Assembly: GCF_001866665.1 (NCBI RefSeq)
Contig: NZ_MLYO01000014.1
Location: forward strand, 62,001 to 126,000
From: Streptomyces monashensis
GTDB lineage: Bacteria; Actinomycetota; Actinomycetes; Streptomycetales; Streptomycetaceae
Direction of reading: 5' to 3'
DNA: 64,000 bases
Every line of letters begins with the position of its first letter. Position 1 is the stretch's first letter. Below the pieces are notes generated by a model. It did no database searches, had not been told where the DNA came from, and was given only the letters and a program-made list of their open reading frames with translations. A program made the position numbers and the translations under genes. Of the stretch, positions 33,473 through 40,549 are shown piece after piece.

Positions 33473-33510
33473 GTCCCCCACCTGTCAGTGCTGATCGCCA
33501 TCATGGGGAT

Positions 33511-33855
33511 ATGACCAGCCTGAACCTGACCACCGGCAGTATCTGGCGGCTCCACCACGGTGGCCACGAGATTGCCCGGCTGACCGTGACCGGTACCGAC
33601 ATGCCCTGGACTCACGCCGAAGTCGAGACACTTCCTGGTTTTGAAGAGTTCCGTCCCCTCTTCACTGAGCAAGAGCGGGCTGCCGACGAGGAGGACTGGG
33701 AGCGGGCCGACGCCTGCTACACCCAGATTCGCAGTGCGCTCACCCTGATGTTTCCTGACGGCGGCCCGGTCGCCGAGTTCATGCTGCACATCCACGACGA
33801 CGGCACCGCCGGCTGGCGATGGCACGACGAGCCCTTCGACGCGGTGAACCCGTGA
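33511..33855 (+). CDS. Hypothetical protein, first of an overlapping pair
   Basis: The 114-aa product begins MTSLNLTTGSIWRLHHGGHE, contains an acidic helical middle (TEQERAADEEDWERADACY) and ends HDDGTAGWRWHDEPFDAVNP. It reads like a compact soluble alpha/beta protein, perhaps an immunity-like or small regulatory fold, but I do not recognise it. It uses more A/T-ending codons than the housekeeping genes around it. GTGA at its end joins it to the next gene, so the two are co-translated. The repeat cluster upstream may contain its promoter. Confidence 0.6.
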   Translation: MTSLNLTTGSIWRLHHGGHEIARLTVTGTDMPWTHAEVETLPGFEEFRPLFTEQERAADEEDWERADACYTQIRSALTLMFPDGGPVAEFMLHIHDDGTAGWRWHDEPFDAVNP

Positions 33856-34178
33856 CACGCTGGGTTCGCTGCTTCTGGGACGAGGAAGCCGTCTGGTTCT
33901 GCTTCGAGCTGGACGCCGATGGCTATGCGATCCGGCAAGTCGAGTTGCAGGAGCCCGGAGACAAGGCTCTGACCGCTGCCTCGCTGGCCGAGTGGCAAGA
34001 AGCCCAAAGAGACGGTCGGTCGGCTGAATACGAGAGCGTCTACGGTCTGACCGCGGAACCACCCGTCTCCGAGTGGGAAGGGCACGACCCGCAGTCGTTG
34101 TCGGCCGACGAGTTCGAGATCGTTTGGTCGAACGCCCGCGATGAGCTTCAGGATCGTCAGTGGCGCCCCTCTTCCTGA
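33852..34178 (+). CDS. Hypothetical protein, second of an overlapping pair
   Basis: The 108-aa protein starts at a GTG that overlaps the previous stop by four bases (MTRWVRCFWDEEAVWFCFEL) and is acidic and Trp/Glu-rich, with QVELQEPGDKALTAASLAEW in the middle and DEFEIVWSNARDELQDRQW near the end. The tight overlap shows a two-gene operon. This pair has the look of conserved Streptomyces accessory proteins; neither function nor fold is certain. It is A/T-richer than flanking core genes, in keeping with transfer. Confidence 0.6.
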   Translation: MTRWVRCFWDEEAVWFCFELDADGYAIRQVELQEPGDKALTAASLAEWQEAQRDGRSAEYESVYGLTAEPPVSEWEGHDPQSLSADEFEIVWSNARDELQDRQWRPSS

Positions 34179-34456
34179 GCACATCCACTACTGCGGCTTC
34201 CGACCAGGAAACTGCCATCTTCCATGCGAAACCGGCCGTCAAGCGTCTCACCAACCCGGCAAGGTCCTGCTCGGGCGGCATCACCCTCGCCATGATCCAC
34301 GAGACGCGCCAACCGCACCGCCCACGCGTCTTCGCGACGCCTCGTCGCTGCCCTCGGCAGGTCGCGGTTGAACCTGTCGCCCCGCAGGGCAGCGGCCTCG
34401 CCTCTGCAAGATCCGATGAGACGGGACACCCGGAATCCCACGATGGGTTGGGGCCT
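34179..34456. other. Degenerate gap with an antisense-like remnant
   Basis: No intact gene is present. On the minus strand a stretch from about 34300 reads EQDLAGLVRRLTAGFAWKM, which looks like the beginning of a protein but runs without a conserved continuation into the antisense of the preceding gene. It may be a broken gene start. Family not identified. Confidence 0.3.
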
Positions 34457-34708
34457 CTACTCGTCAAGCGCGAAGCGATAGACAGTCGACTGCCTGGTTC
34501 GGAAGCCGAGACGCTCATAGAGCCGGTTCGCAGCCGAACGATCCGGCCGGGAGGTGAGATCCGCCGTGTTGGCATCGCAGGTGACCATCTGCCTGACCGT
34601 CTCATGATCAAGGGGCTTTGCCGTCGAGGACAACTGCAGCAACAGTCGACCGAAGGCGTTGACGAGTTCCTCACTCGTTTCCCTGATGATGTCTACACGG
34701 ACGTCCAT
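34457..34708 (-). pseudogene. GNAT acetyltransferase with in-frame internal deletion
   Basis: The 83-residue frame begins MDVRVDIIRETSEELVNAFG and continues LLLQLSSTAKPLDHETVRQM, the start of a GNAT protein of about 145 aa. After MVTCDANT it jumps to ADLTSRPDRSAANRLYERLG, the last third of the same family. About 60 residues, including the acetyl-CoA pyrophosphate loop (motif A), are missing, yet the frame is open. An active enzyme is not expected. TACGCT ends 6 nt before the ATG (leaderless pattern). A repeat copy (34767-34785) lies just upstream. Confidence 0.65.
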
Positions 34709-34766
34709 GCGACGAGCGTATCCGCCGCCCACGAGGCCGAGCCTGCTACGGCCCGGCGAGCCGTCC

Positions 34767-34785
34767 GTCTCAACGAACCAAGTCG
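34767..34785. repeat. Isolated copy of the TGTCTCA(A/G)CGA element
   Basis: GTCTCAACGAACCAAGTCG matches the copy at 33381 over 17 of its 19 bases. It stands about 60 bp upstream of the truncated GNAT gene and about 1.35 kb from the main cluster. Confidence 0.6.
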
Positions 34786-34861
34786 CTGTGTCCCACCCAA
34801 TCCAATCCAGTCCATGCAGGTCAGCGACGTACAGAAAACCAACTCCATGGAGACAGGACAC

Positions 34862-34960
34862 CTGATACGGAACCCGAGGCGCTCACGGGGCCGGTTCGCT
34901 GCCGCGCGGTCCGGCCGGGAGGTGGGATCCAGCGTCCGGGCGCCGGCGATGAAACCCCGA
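34862..34960 (-). pseudogene. Second GNAT C-terminal fragment
   Basis: The minus strand reads GARTLDPTSRPDRAAANRPR then ERLGFRIR, a near copy of the GNAT C-terminal signature (normally LDLTSRP.R.AAN.LYERLGF) that also occurs at 34470-34560. Leu-Tyr is replaced by Pro-Arg, and no N-terminal part precedes it. It is a degraded remnant, probably a former tandem duplicate. Confidence 0.5.
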
Positions 34961-34997
34961 CATCCCGCTGATCGACGCGCGCCCATACGGTGGACCC

Positions 34998-35426
34998 ATG
35001 ACGTCGATCAAGAAGTTCCAAGTCACCTTCGACTGCGCGGAACCCGAGCGGCTCGCTCGCTTCTGGTGCGAGGTGTTGGGGTACGTCGTACCGCCGCCGC
35101 CCGAGGGGTTTGCCACGTGGGACGACTTCAAGCGATCACAGCCGCCTGAGCAGCGGGATTCATGGTTCGCCTGCAGTGACCCCTCTGGTGTGGGCCCGCG
35201 ACTGTACTTCCAGCGCGTCCCCGAAGGGAAGGCCGCCAAGAACCGGGTGCATCTCGACGTGCGGGTCGGCACCGGACTCGTGGGGGAAGAGCGCCTCGCC
35301 GCGCTTGAGGCCGAATGTGCACGACTGGTCCCGCTCGGCGCCGTACACGTGCAGACGCTGTACGACGGCAATGATGCGTGCATCCCGATGCAGGACATCG
35401 AGGGCAACGAGTTCTGCATCGACTGA
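34998..35426 (+). CDS. VOC-family (glyoxalase-like) protein, copy A
   Basis: The 142-aa protein matches a glyoxalase-like domain: KKFQVTFDCAEPERLARFWCEVLGY at the N-terminus, WFACSDPSGVGPRLYFQRVPEGK in the middle, NRVHLDVRVG, and MQDIEGNEFCID at the C-terminus, with the His and Glu metal-ligand positions kept. Members bind or modify small molecules, some giving antibiotic resistance. TACGGT ends 6 nt before the ATG (leaderless). It is closely similar to the gene at 38245, which lies in the opposite orientation. Confidence 0.85.
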   Translation: MTSIKKFQVTFDCAEPERLARFWCEVLGYVVPPPPEGFATWDDFKRSQPPEQRDSWFACSDPSGVGPRLYFQRVPEGKAAKNRVHLDVRVGTGLVGEERLAALEAECARLVPLGAVHVQTLYDGNDACIPMQDIEGNEFCID

Positions 35427-35432
35427 GGAGCC

Positions 35433-35573
35433 GTGGGCGGGCCGGTGGAGGCGGGGTACGGCTGGGCGGACGCGTCGGACGTTCAGGCGGGGTTCGTCGG
35501 TGTCGACGGGGTCGCCGCCCGCGGAGCCCGCCTCCCGCGGACCGGAACCACCGGCTCGACCGCACTCCACTGA
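35433..35573 (+). CDS. Possible 46-aa small protein
   Basis: A GTG-started frame reads VGGPVEAGYGWADASDVQAG then FVGVDGVAARGARLPRTG, with GGAG two bases before the GTG. Codon bias is good, but the length is short and no family is known. It could be the 5' fragment of a gene or chance coding bias. Confidence 0.25.
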   Translation: MGGPVEAGYGWADASDVQAGFVGVDGVAARGARLPRTGTTGSTALH

Positions 35574-35583
35574 CATCTGACGG

Positions 35584-35608
35584 CCCGTCCACCGGCCTGG
35601 TGGACGGG
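35584..35608. terminator. Bidirectional hairpin terminator
   Basis: A 10-bp perfect stem (CCCGTCCACC with GGTGGACGGG, loop GGCCT) lies between the VOC gene and the convergent MerR gene. Confidence 0.8.
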
Positions 35609-35645
35609 GCGGTCCCACGAGCAATGGCGTCAACGTCCGTCGGCT

Positions 35646-36020
35646 TCAGCGCGAAGGGACGGCCTGGGCGCGCAGTGGGCGTCCGACGAGGGAGTCGAGG
35701 ATGTCGCGAGCAGTGATCAGGTCGCCGATCGCCGCGTTGATCCGGTGGCGCTCCTTCGCGAGGCCTTCGATGAGTTCCGGGCACCGCCCGGACAGGACGA
35801 CGCCGTCGTCGACGGCGCAGGGAAGGATCTCGGCGACGGCCGATGTGCCGAGTCCCGCGGAGAGCAGGACCTGGATGCGTCGCACGGTGGTGACGGTGTG
35901 TTCGTCGTAGTCGCGGTATCCGTTCGGCAGGCGTGTCGGGGTGAGTAGCCCCTGTTCTTCGTCATAGCGCAGGGAGCGCTGGCTCGCGCCGGTGCGTCGT
36001 GACAGTTCACCGATCCTCAT
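35646..36020 (-). CDS. MerR-family regulator
   Basis: The 124-aa regulator has the MerR HTH (MRIGELSRRTGASQRSLRYD, then GLLTPTRLPNGYRDYDEHTV) and a long coiled-coil dimerisation helix (about 80-115). A short tail has CPELIEGLAKERHRIN. Its Cys residues (in ILPCAVDD and GRCPEL) could sense metal or redox, but this is speculative. The start at 36020 follows the family; the upstream extension is not HTH-like. It is divergent from the imine-reductase-like gene, whose promoter has the MerR-type long spacer. Confidence 0.88.
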   Translation of the reverse strand: MRIGELSRRTGASQRSLRYDEEQGLLTPTRLPNGYRDYDEHTVTTVRRIQVLLSAGLGTSAVAEILPCAVDDGVVLSGRCPELIEGLAKERHRINAAIGDLITARDILDSLVGRPLRAQAVPSR

Positions 36021-36042
36021 GGGGATGAGTCCAACAGCGCTT

Positions 36043-36074
36043 GACCTTGACGTCAATGTGAGGGTTTAGCGTTC
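36043..36074 (+). promoter_or_regulatory. MerR-type promoter/operator of the imine-reductase-like gene
   Basis: TTGACC and TAGCGT are separated by about 20 bp, longer than the usual 17 and typical of MerR-activated promoters. The spacer holds the palindrome TTGACGTCAA and the imperfect dyad CCTTGAC...GTGAGG. TAGCGT ends 7 nt before the GTG start, so the mRNA is leaderless. Confidence 0.6.
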
Positions 36075-36079
36075 GAGAC

Positions 36080-36982
36080 GTGATCGAAACCTCTGACGAG
36101 AACACCCGGCTCACGCCCGTAACCGTCCTCGGCCTCGGCCCGATGGGCCGCGCCCTGGCCTCAGCCTTCCTCGAAGCCCGCCATCCGGTGACCGTGTGGA
36201 ACCGCACGCCTGGAAGGGCCGGAGACCTCCTCGACCGGGGGGCGGCGACCGCCGGCTCGGTCCAGGACGCGGTGGCGGCCGGACAAGTGATCATTGCCTG
36301 TCTGATCGACTACGACGCGGTGCGGGCCACGCTCGAACCCGCGCAGGCGAGGTGGGGGAACCGGTGCCTGGTCAACCTCACCAGCGGAGAACCGGCTCAG
36401 GCCCGCCAGATGTCACGGTGGGCGTCTTCGCGCGGGATCGACTACCTGGACGGCGCGATCCTGACCCCGACACCGGCGATGGGCACGCCGTCCGCCGCCG
36501 TCCTCTTCAGCGGCGGCCGTGATGCCTACGAGGCCGTTCGGGAGACCATGGCGGCGATGGGCGGCACCGCGGTGCATCTCGGGGACGATCCCGGCCAGGC
36601 ATCCGCCTACGAGGTCGCGCTCCTGGACATCTTCGCCACCTCGGTCAACGGCGTTGCGCACGCCTTCGCCCTCGCGTCGGCCGAGGGCATCGAGCCAGAA
36701 CGGTTCGCGGCCTTCGCCACCGGCATCGGCGGACTCCTCCCGGAGGTGATCAAGCGTTTCGCCCAGCAGATCCAGAGCGGCCGCTATCCCGGGGACCGAT
36801 CCACGATCGCCTCCGCGGCATCCGGGATCACACACATCATCAACACCGCCTCCGGCCACGGAATCGACGTGGGGATGCTCAGTGCGGCGCGAGGCGTCAT
36901 CGACCGCGCCGTCGCGGAGGGCTACGGGCCGGAGGGGCTCGCACGTCTGACGACCGTGCTACACACGGCCGGTCGGCCCTGA
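36080..36982 (+). CDS. NAD(P)-dependent reductase, imine-reductase/beta-hydroxyacid dehydrogenase family
   Basis: The 300-aa enzyme has the NADP fold TVLGLGPMGRALASAFLEA (residues 15-33), NRTPGRAGDLLDRG and LVNLTSGEPAQARQMSRWA. YLDGAILTPTPAMGTPSAAVLFSGG follows, and a helical C-terminal dimer domain contains HAFALASAEGIEPERF. The pattern PMG, LTSGEP and GIDYLDGAI is that of imine reductases. These reduce cyclic imines and related C=N bonds; the natural substrate is unknown. It is leaderless, from GTG 36080. It is likely activated by the divergent MerR regulator in response to an inducer. Confidence 0.85.
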   Translation: MIETSDENTRLTPVTVLGLGPMGRALASAFLEARHPVTVWNRTPGRAGDLLDRGAATAGSVQDAVAAGQVIIACLIDYDAVRATLEPAQARWGNRCLVNLTSGEPAQARQMSRWASSRGIDYLDGAILTPTPAMGTPSAAVLFSGGRDAYEAVRETMAAMGGTAVHLGDDPGQASAYEVALLDIFATSVNGVAHAFALASAEGIEPERFAAFATGIGGLLPEVIKRFAQQIQSGRYPGDRSTIASAASGITHIINTASGHGIDVGMLSAARGVIDRAVAEGYGPEGLARLTTVLHTAGRP

Positions 36983-37118
36983 GAACCTGGCGTCTGAGGA
37001 TCGCCTGAGCCCTCCCCCCAAAAAAAGAAATTCCCAACCCCCGCCCCCCTCAGCCCCATCGGATCCACGCTCGAACCCCGCCGTCCGGACTCCAGGACCC
37101 GCCCGGACCGCTTCGGCC

Positions 37119-37739
37119 TCATCCGGTCGCAGTGATGAGGGACATTCCCGATACCAGAGCGCGGGCAGCGTCGGCGAAGTACTGCTCGTCGGCCTCAGGG
37201 GCGAGGCCGAGGGGGACGCCCTGGCCGAGGCCGACGAACAGTGCCCTGAGCGCGGTGGTCAGGCGTTGTGCCTGTGGCGACGTCACGACGCCTCCGTCGT
37301 ACGGCCTTCCGGTGAACAGCGCGATCAGATGGTTCTCCTGCGCCCGGACGGAGGTGGCGAGCTGGGCCCCCAGGTCCGGGTCATGCAGGGCCATGTCCAG
37401 CAGGGTGATCTGGAGCGACAGCCGGGACAGCGCGTCCGGGGCGTCACAACTGCGCCGGTAGTACCGGGCGAAGGCGTCGACCGCTTCCTGCAGATCGAGT
37501 CCCGCCGGAACCGCCTGCTCGATCTCCTCGTAGTACGGCCGCAGGTGGTCGGCGACCAGAGCGACCACCAGGCCGTTCTTGCTCCCGAACAGTGAGTAGA
37601 CGGCGCCGGTGGTCAGGTCGGCGCGGTCGGCGATCTCGTCAAGCCTGGCCCGGTACCCGTCCCGGGAGACGACCTGGAACGCGGCATCCAGCAAGGCGCG
37701 GCGGTTGCGCTCCTTGGCCTCCGCTCTCGTCATTCTCAT
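37119..37739 (-). CDS. TetR-family regulator
   Basis: The 206-aa repressor-type protein has an N-terminal HTH (LLDAAFQVVSRDGYRARLDEIADRADLTTGAVYSLFGSKNGL in three pieces from residue 16 to 55) and an all-helical ligand domain (about 65-205, with FVGLGQGVPLGLAPEADEQY). Its start at ATG 37739 has no good Shine-Dalgarno. A palindromic site lies between it and the divergent membrane protein. The 137-bp gap before it, after the reductase gene, contains short runs of C and A but no gene. Confidence 0.9.
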   Translation of the reverse strand: MRMTRAEAKERNRRALLDAAFQVVSRDGYRARLDEIADRADLTTGAVYSLFGSKNGLVVALVADHLRPYYEEIEQAVPAGLDLQEAVDAFARYYRRSCDAPDALSRLSLQITLLDMALHDPDLGAQLATSVRAQENHLIALFTGRPYDGGVVTSPQAQRLTTALRALFVGLGQGVPLGLAPEADEQYFADAARALVSGMSLITATG

Positions 37740-37752
37740 AGTCCGATTATTG

Positions 37753-37769
37753 CCGTAATATCGTTACGG
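37753..37769. promoter_or_regulatory. TetR operator CCGTAA-N5-TTACGG
   Basis: A perfect 17-bp inverted repeat lies 14-30 bp upstream of the TetR ATG and about 34 bp before the divergent membrane protein. The position fits repression of both genes. Confidence 0.75.
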
Positions 37770-37802
37770 GAACCACCGTGACGAGTTTCGAGGAGGACGC
37801 CG

Positions 37803-38207
37803 ATGACCCAGGTCGTGGCAGCGCGGGTGACCCGCCGGACGGTGGGGGCCATCGCCGATGGCGGCTTCAAGGTGCTGCTCGCCGCCGGCTGCATCGCCGG
37901 CGCCGCCCCGCTCGGCCGGTTACTCGGCGCGCCGGTCTGGCTGATGGTCGTCTCGGGCGTGGCCCTGCTGATCAGCGGGGGCATCGAGATCGGATACACG
38001 CGCAGCCGGTCGATGCGCACGTACACGCGGCTCATGATCGCCTACGACAGCGGCTGGGTGCTGGCGGCCCTGGCCGGGCTCCTGACGGCGTGGCGGGGCG
38101 GCAGCGCCGGGGGCGAGGTCTGGATGGGGTACCAGACGGCGGCCCCCCTCGTGTTCGCCGCGCTGCTGGTCGCCGCCGATCCGGTCGGAAAGGCAGATCC
38201 GGACTGA
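37803..38207 (+). CDS. Small polytopic membrane protein
   Basis: The 134-aa protein has four hydrophobic segments: FKVLLAAGCIAGAAPLGRLL, VWLMVVSGVALLISGGIEIG, WVLAALAGLLTAW and TAAPLVFAALLVAAD. It starts MTQVVAARVTRRT with GGAGG 6 nt upstream. It resembles small TetR-linked integral membrane proteins of unknown role that may affect efflux or membrane permeability. It is likely repressed by the divergent TetR protein. Confidence 0.75.
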   Translation: MTQVVAARVTRRTVGAIADGGFKVLLAAGCIAGAAPLGRLLGAPVWLMVVSGVALLISGGIEIGYTRSRSMRTYTRLMIAYDSGWVLAALAGLLTAWRGGSAGGEVWMGYQTAAPLVFAALLVAADPVGKADPD

Positions 38208-38244
38208 GAGACGGGTCCCTTGAACGGATCCCATCGACGGCTCC

Positions 38245-38679
38245 TCAGTCGAGGCAGAACTCGTTGCCCTCGATGTCCTGCATCACGATGCACGACTCGT
38301 TCTCGTCATCGGCCGGCAGCAGTCGCACGCGTACCGCGCCGAGCGCGACCAGTCGTGCGCACTCGGCCTCGAGGACGGCGAGGCGCTCTTCGCCCACGAG
38401 CCCGGTGCCGGCCCGCACGTCGAGATGGACCCGGTTCTTGACGACCTTGCCCTCGGGAACGCGCTGGAAGAACAGGCGTGGGCCCACACCCGTGGGGTCA
38501 CTGCAGGCGAACCATGCGCCCCGCTCCTCAGGCGGCAGCGTGCGATGGAAGTCGTCCCACGTGGCGAACCCCTCCGGCGGCGGCGGTGCGACGTATCCCA
38601 ACACCTCGCACCAGAAACGAGCGACGCGCTCGGGTTCCGCGCAGTCGAAGGTGACCTGGAACTTCTTGATCGACGCCAC
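38245..38679 (-). CDS. VOC-family (glyoxalase-like) protein, copy B
   Basis: The 144-aa protein is a paralogue of the gene at 34998: the N-terminal KKFQVTFDCAEPER is identical, GFATWDDF, RLFFQRVPEGK and MQDIEGNEFC are kept, and differences lie mainly in loops (HRTLPPEERG, LLPADDENES). The GTG start has TAGGGT ending 6 nt upstream, a leaderless pattern. Both copies are intact and probably bind different small molecules. Lying in inverse orientation about 2.8 kb from copy A, it could recombine with it and invert the genes between. Confidence 0.86.
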   Translation of the reverse strand: MASIKKFQVTFDCAEPERVARFWCEVLGYVAPPPPEGFATWDDFHRTLPPEERGAWFACSDPTGVGPRLFFQRVPEGKVVKNRVHLDVRAGTGLVGEERLAVLEAECARLVALGAVRVRLLPADDENESCIVMQDIEGNEFCLD

Positions 38680-38799
38680 CGGCCCACCCTAGCGGCCACG
38701 TACTGTTCACCGCGACCCCGGGGCGGTCGCCGGTGAAGCAGGCCAGGACTCGTGAATTGGCCTTGGGCCGGGGCCCGGTGCGACCACTAGCGTCGGCTC

Positions 38800-39612
38800 A
38801 TGCACCTGCGAATCGTGGACGCCTTCACCGACCGCCCCTTCACCGGCAACCCGGCCGGGGTCCTGCTCCTGGACGACGCCTTCCCGGACGACACCTGGCT
38901 CCAGAACGTCGCCATGGAGGTGAACCACGCCGAGACGGCGTTCGCGCACCGGCTGCCCGAGGGCGGCGAGGCCGACTGGGCGCTGCGCTGGTTCACGCCC
39001 GTCACGGAGGTCGCGATGTGCGGGCACGCCACGCTCGCCACGGCCCACGTCCTGCACACCACCGGCGCCCACCCGGGCCCGGCGCGGTTCGCCACCCGCA
39101 GCGGCGTGCTCGTGGCGACGCCCGCCGCGGACGGCTCGATCACCCTCGACTTCCCGACCGCCCCGCTCACCCGGGTCGAGGCCCCGGCCGGGGTCGCCGA
39201 CGCGCTCGGCGCCGAGCCGGTCGCCGCGTTCGACACCGGCGCGAACGTCGGTGACCTGCTGGTGGAACTGGCCGACGAGAAAACGGTGCTGGGGCTCGCC
39301 CCGGACCACAAGGCCCTGGCCGGCTGCTCCGCACGGGGCGTCATCGCCACGGCTCGCGCCGAGGATCCCGCCCGGGGCTACGACTTCGTCTCGCGCTGTT
39401 TCTTCCCGAACGTCGGTATCGACGAGGACCCGGTCACCGGCTCCGCCCACACCGCGCTCGCCCCGCACTGGTCCGCCCGGCTGGGCCGTGACGACCTCAC
39501 GGGGCTCCAGGCCTCCCGCCGCACCGGTCTCGTCCGCACCGGACTGCGCGGCGAACGCACCCTCCTCACGGGTCGCGCGGTCACCGTCGTCGAGGGCGAG
39601 CTGCACGCCTGA
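38800..39612 (+). CDS. PhzF-family epimerase/isomerase
   Basis: The 270-aa protein has the diaminopimelate-epimerase-like fold: MHLRIVDAFTDRPFTGNPAG at the N-terminus, NHAETAFAHRL with the conserved Glu, WFTPVTEVAMCGHATLATAH, and DEDPVTGSAHTALAPHW at the C-terminal half. PhzF itself isomerises an intermediate in phenazine synthesis; most stand-alone homologues have unknown substrates. TAGCGT ends 6 nt before ATG (leaderless). No phenazine cluster surrounds it. Confidence 0.87.
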   Translation: MHLRIVDAFTDRPFTGNPAGVLLLDDAFPDDTWLQNVAMEVNHAETAFAHRLPEGGEADWALRWFTPVTEVAMCGHATLATAHVLHTTGAHPGPARFATRSGVLVATPAADGSITLDFPTAPLTRVEAPAGVADALGAEPVAAFDTGANVGDLLVELADEKTVLGLAPDHKALAGCSARGVIATARAEDPARGYDFVSRCFFPNVGIDEDPVTGSAHTALAPHWSARLGRDDLTGLQASRRTGLVRTGLRGERTLLTGRAVTVVEGELHA

Positions 39613-39619
39613 CGCGCGG

Positions 39620-40420
39620 TCAGCCCGTGGGCAGCCAGGGCACCCTGTGCGCGAGCAGGGCGTAGCCGACGAACGCGCCGATGTCGAGCAGGGAATGGGC
39701 GACGACCAGCGGACCGACGCGCCCCCAGCGGCGGTACAGGTACACGAACACCACGCCCATCACCATGTTGCCGACGAAGCCGCCGACGCCCTGGTAGAGG
39801 TGGTAGGAGCCGCGCAGGACCGCGCTGGCCACCAGCGCGGTCCCCGCGGACCAGCCCAACTGGCCGAGCCTGCGCAGCAGATAGCCGACGACGATGACCT
39901 CTTCGAGGACCGCGTTCTGCACGGCGGACAGGATCAGCACGGGGTACTTCCACCACACGCTCGGCAGCGCCTCGGGGATGACCGTGAGGTTGAAGCCGAG
40001 GCCGCGGGCGGCCAGGTAGAAGGCGATGCCGGTGCTGCCGATCACCGCCGCGATCGCGGCGCCCCGGCCGAGGTCGGGCCACGGCCTGGTGCGGTCGAAG
40101 CCCAGCGTGCGCAGGCCGGCGCCCTCGCGCAGCAGCAGATGGGCGATCAGGGCGACGGGGACCAGGGCGGTCGCGATGCCGAAGAGCTGCCAGGTGAGGT
40201 CCAGCCAGGGCCGCCCCGGGGCGGCCGACGCGTTCATGGTGGCCGCCTGGTCCTTCAGGCCGCCCGGCTTGGTCACCGAGCCGACGAAGCTGATCAGCGC
40301 GGAGACCCCGCTCGCGCCCAGCGACAGCGCGAGCACGAGCAGCGTCTCGTCCCGCAGGATCCGCCGCGGGTCGCGCCGCCGCGCCCCGGAATCGGTCACC
40401 GCGTCAGCCTCCACCTGCAC
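39620..40420 (-). CDS. CPBP-family intramembrane protease-like protein
   Basis: The 266-aa membrane protein has about eight hydrophobic segments. The CPBP (Abi/CaaX) motifs are NAVLEEVIVVGYLLRRL (Glu-Glu pair with a downstream Arg), SAVLRGSYHLYQG (motif 2 His) and VVAHSLLDIGAF (motif 3 His/Asp). Members cleave prenylated or hydrophobic substrates or protect from peptides. The GTG at 40420 is chosen because GGGAGG lies 5-6 nt upstream. It lies 7 bases after the convergent PhzF gene's stop. Confidence 0.82.
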   Translation of the reverse strand: MQVEADAVTDSGARRRDPRRILRDETLLVLALSLGASGVSALISFVGSVTKPGGLKDQAATMNASAAPGRPWLDLTWQLFGIATALVPVALIAHLLLREGAGLRTLGFDRTRPWPDLGRGAAIAAVIGSTGIAFYLAARGLGFNLTVIPEALPSVWWKYPVLILSAVQNAVLEEVIVVGYLLRRLGQLGWSAGTALVASAVLRGSYHLYQGVGGFVGNMVMGVVFVYLYRRWGRVGPLVVAHSLLDIGAFVGYALLAHRVPWLPTG

Positions 40421-40549
40421 CCCTGCCTCCCGCCGGCTCACGGGCCCGCAGGCCCACCTCTCGCCTGGCAAGGATCGCAGAAGGAGACGTGGGGACGGTG
40501 AGGACGGTACACCGGTAGGACGCCGAGCACTGCGGCCAGCCTCACCGGC

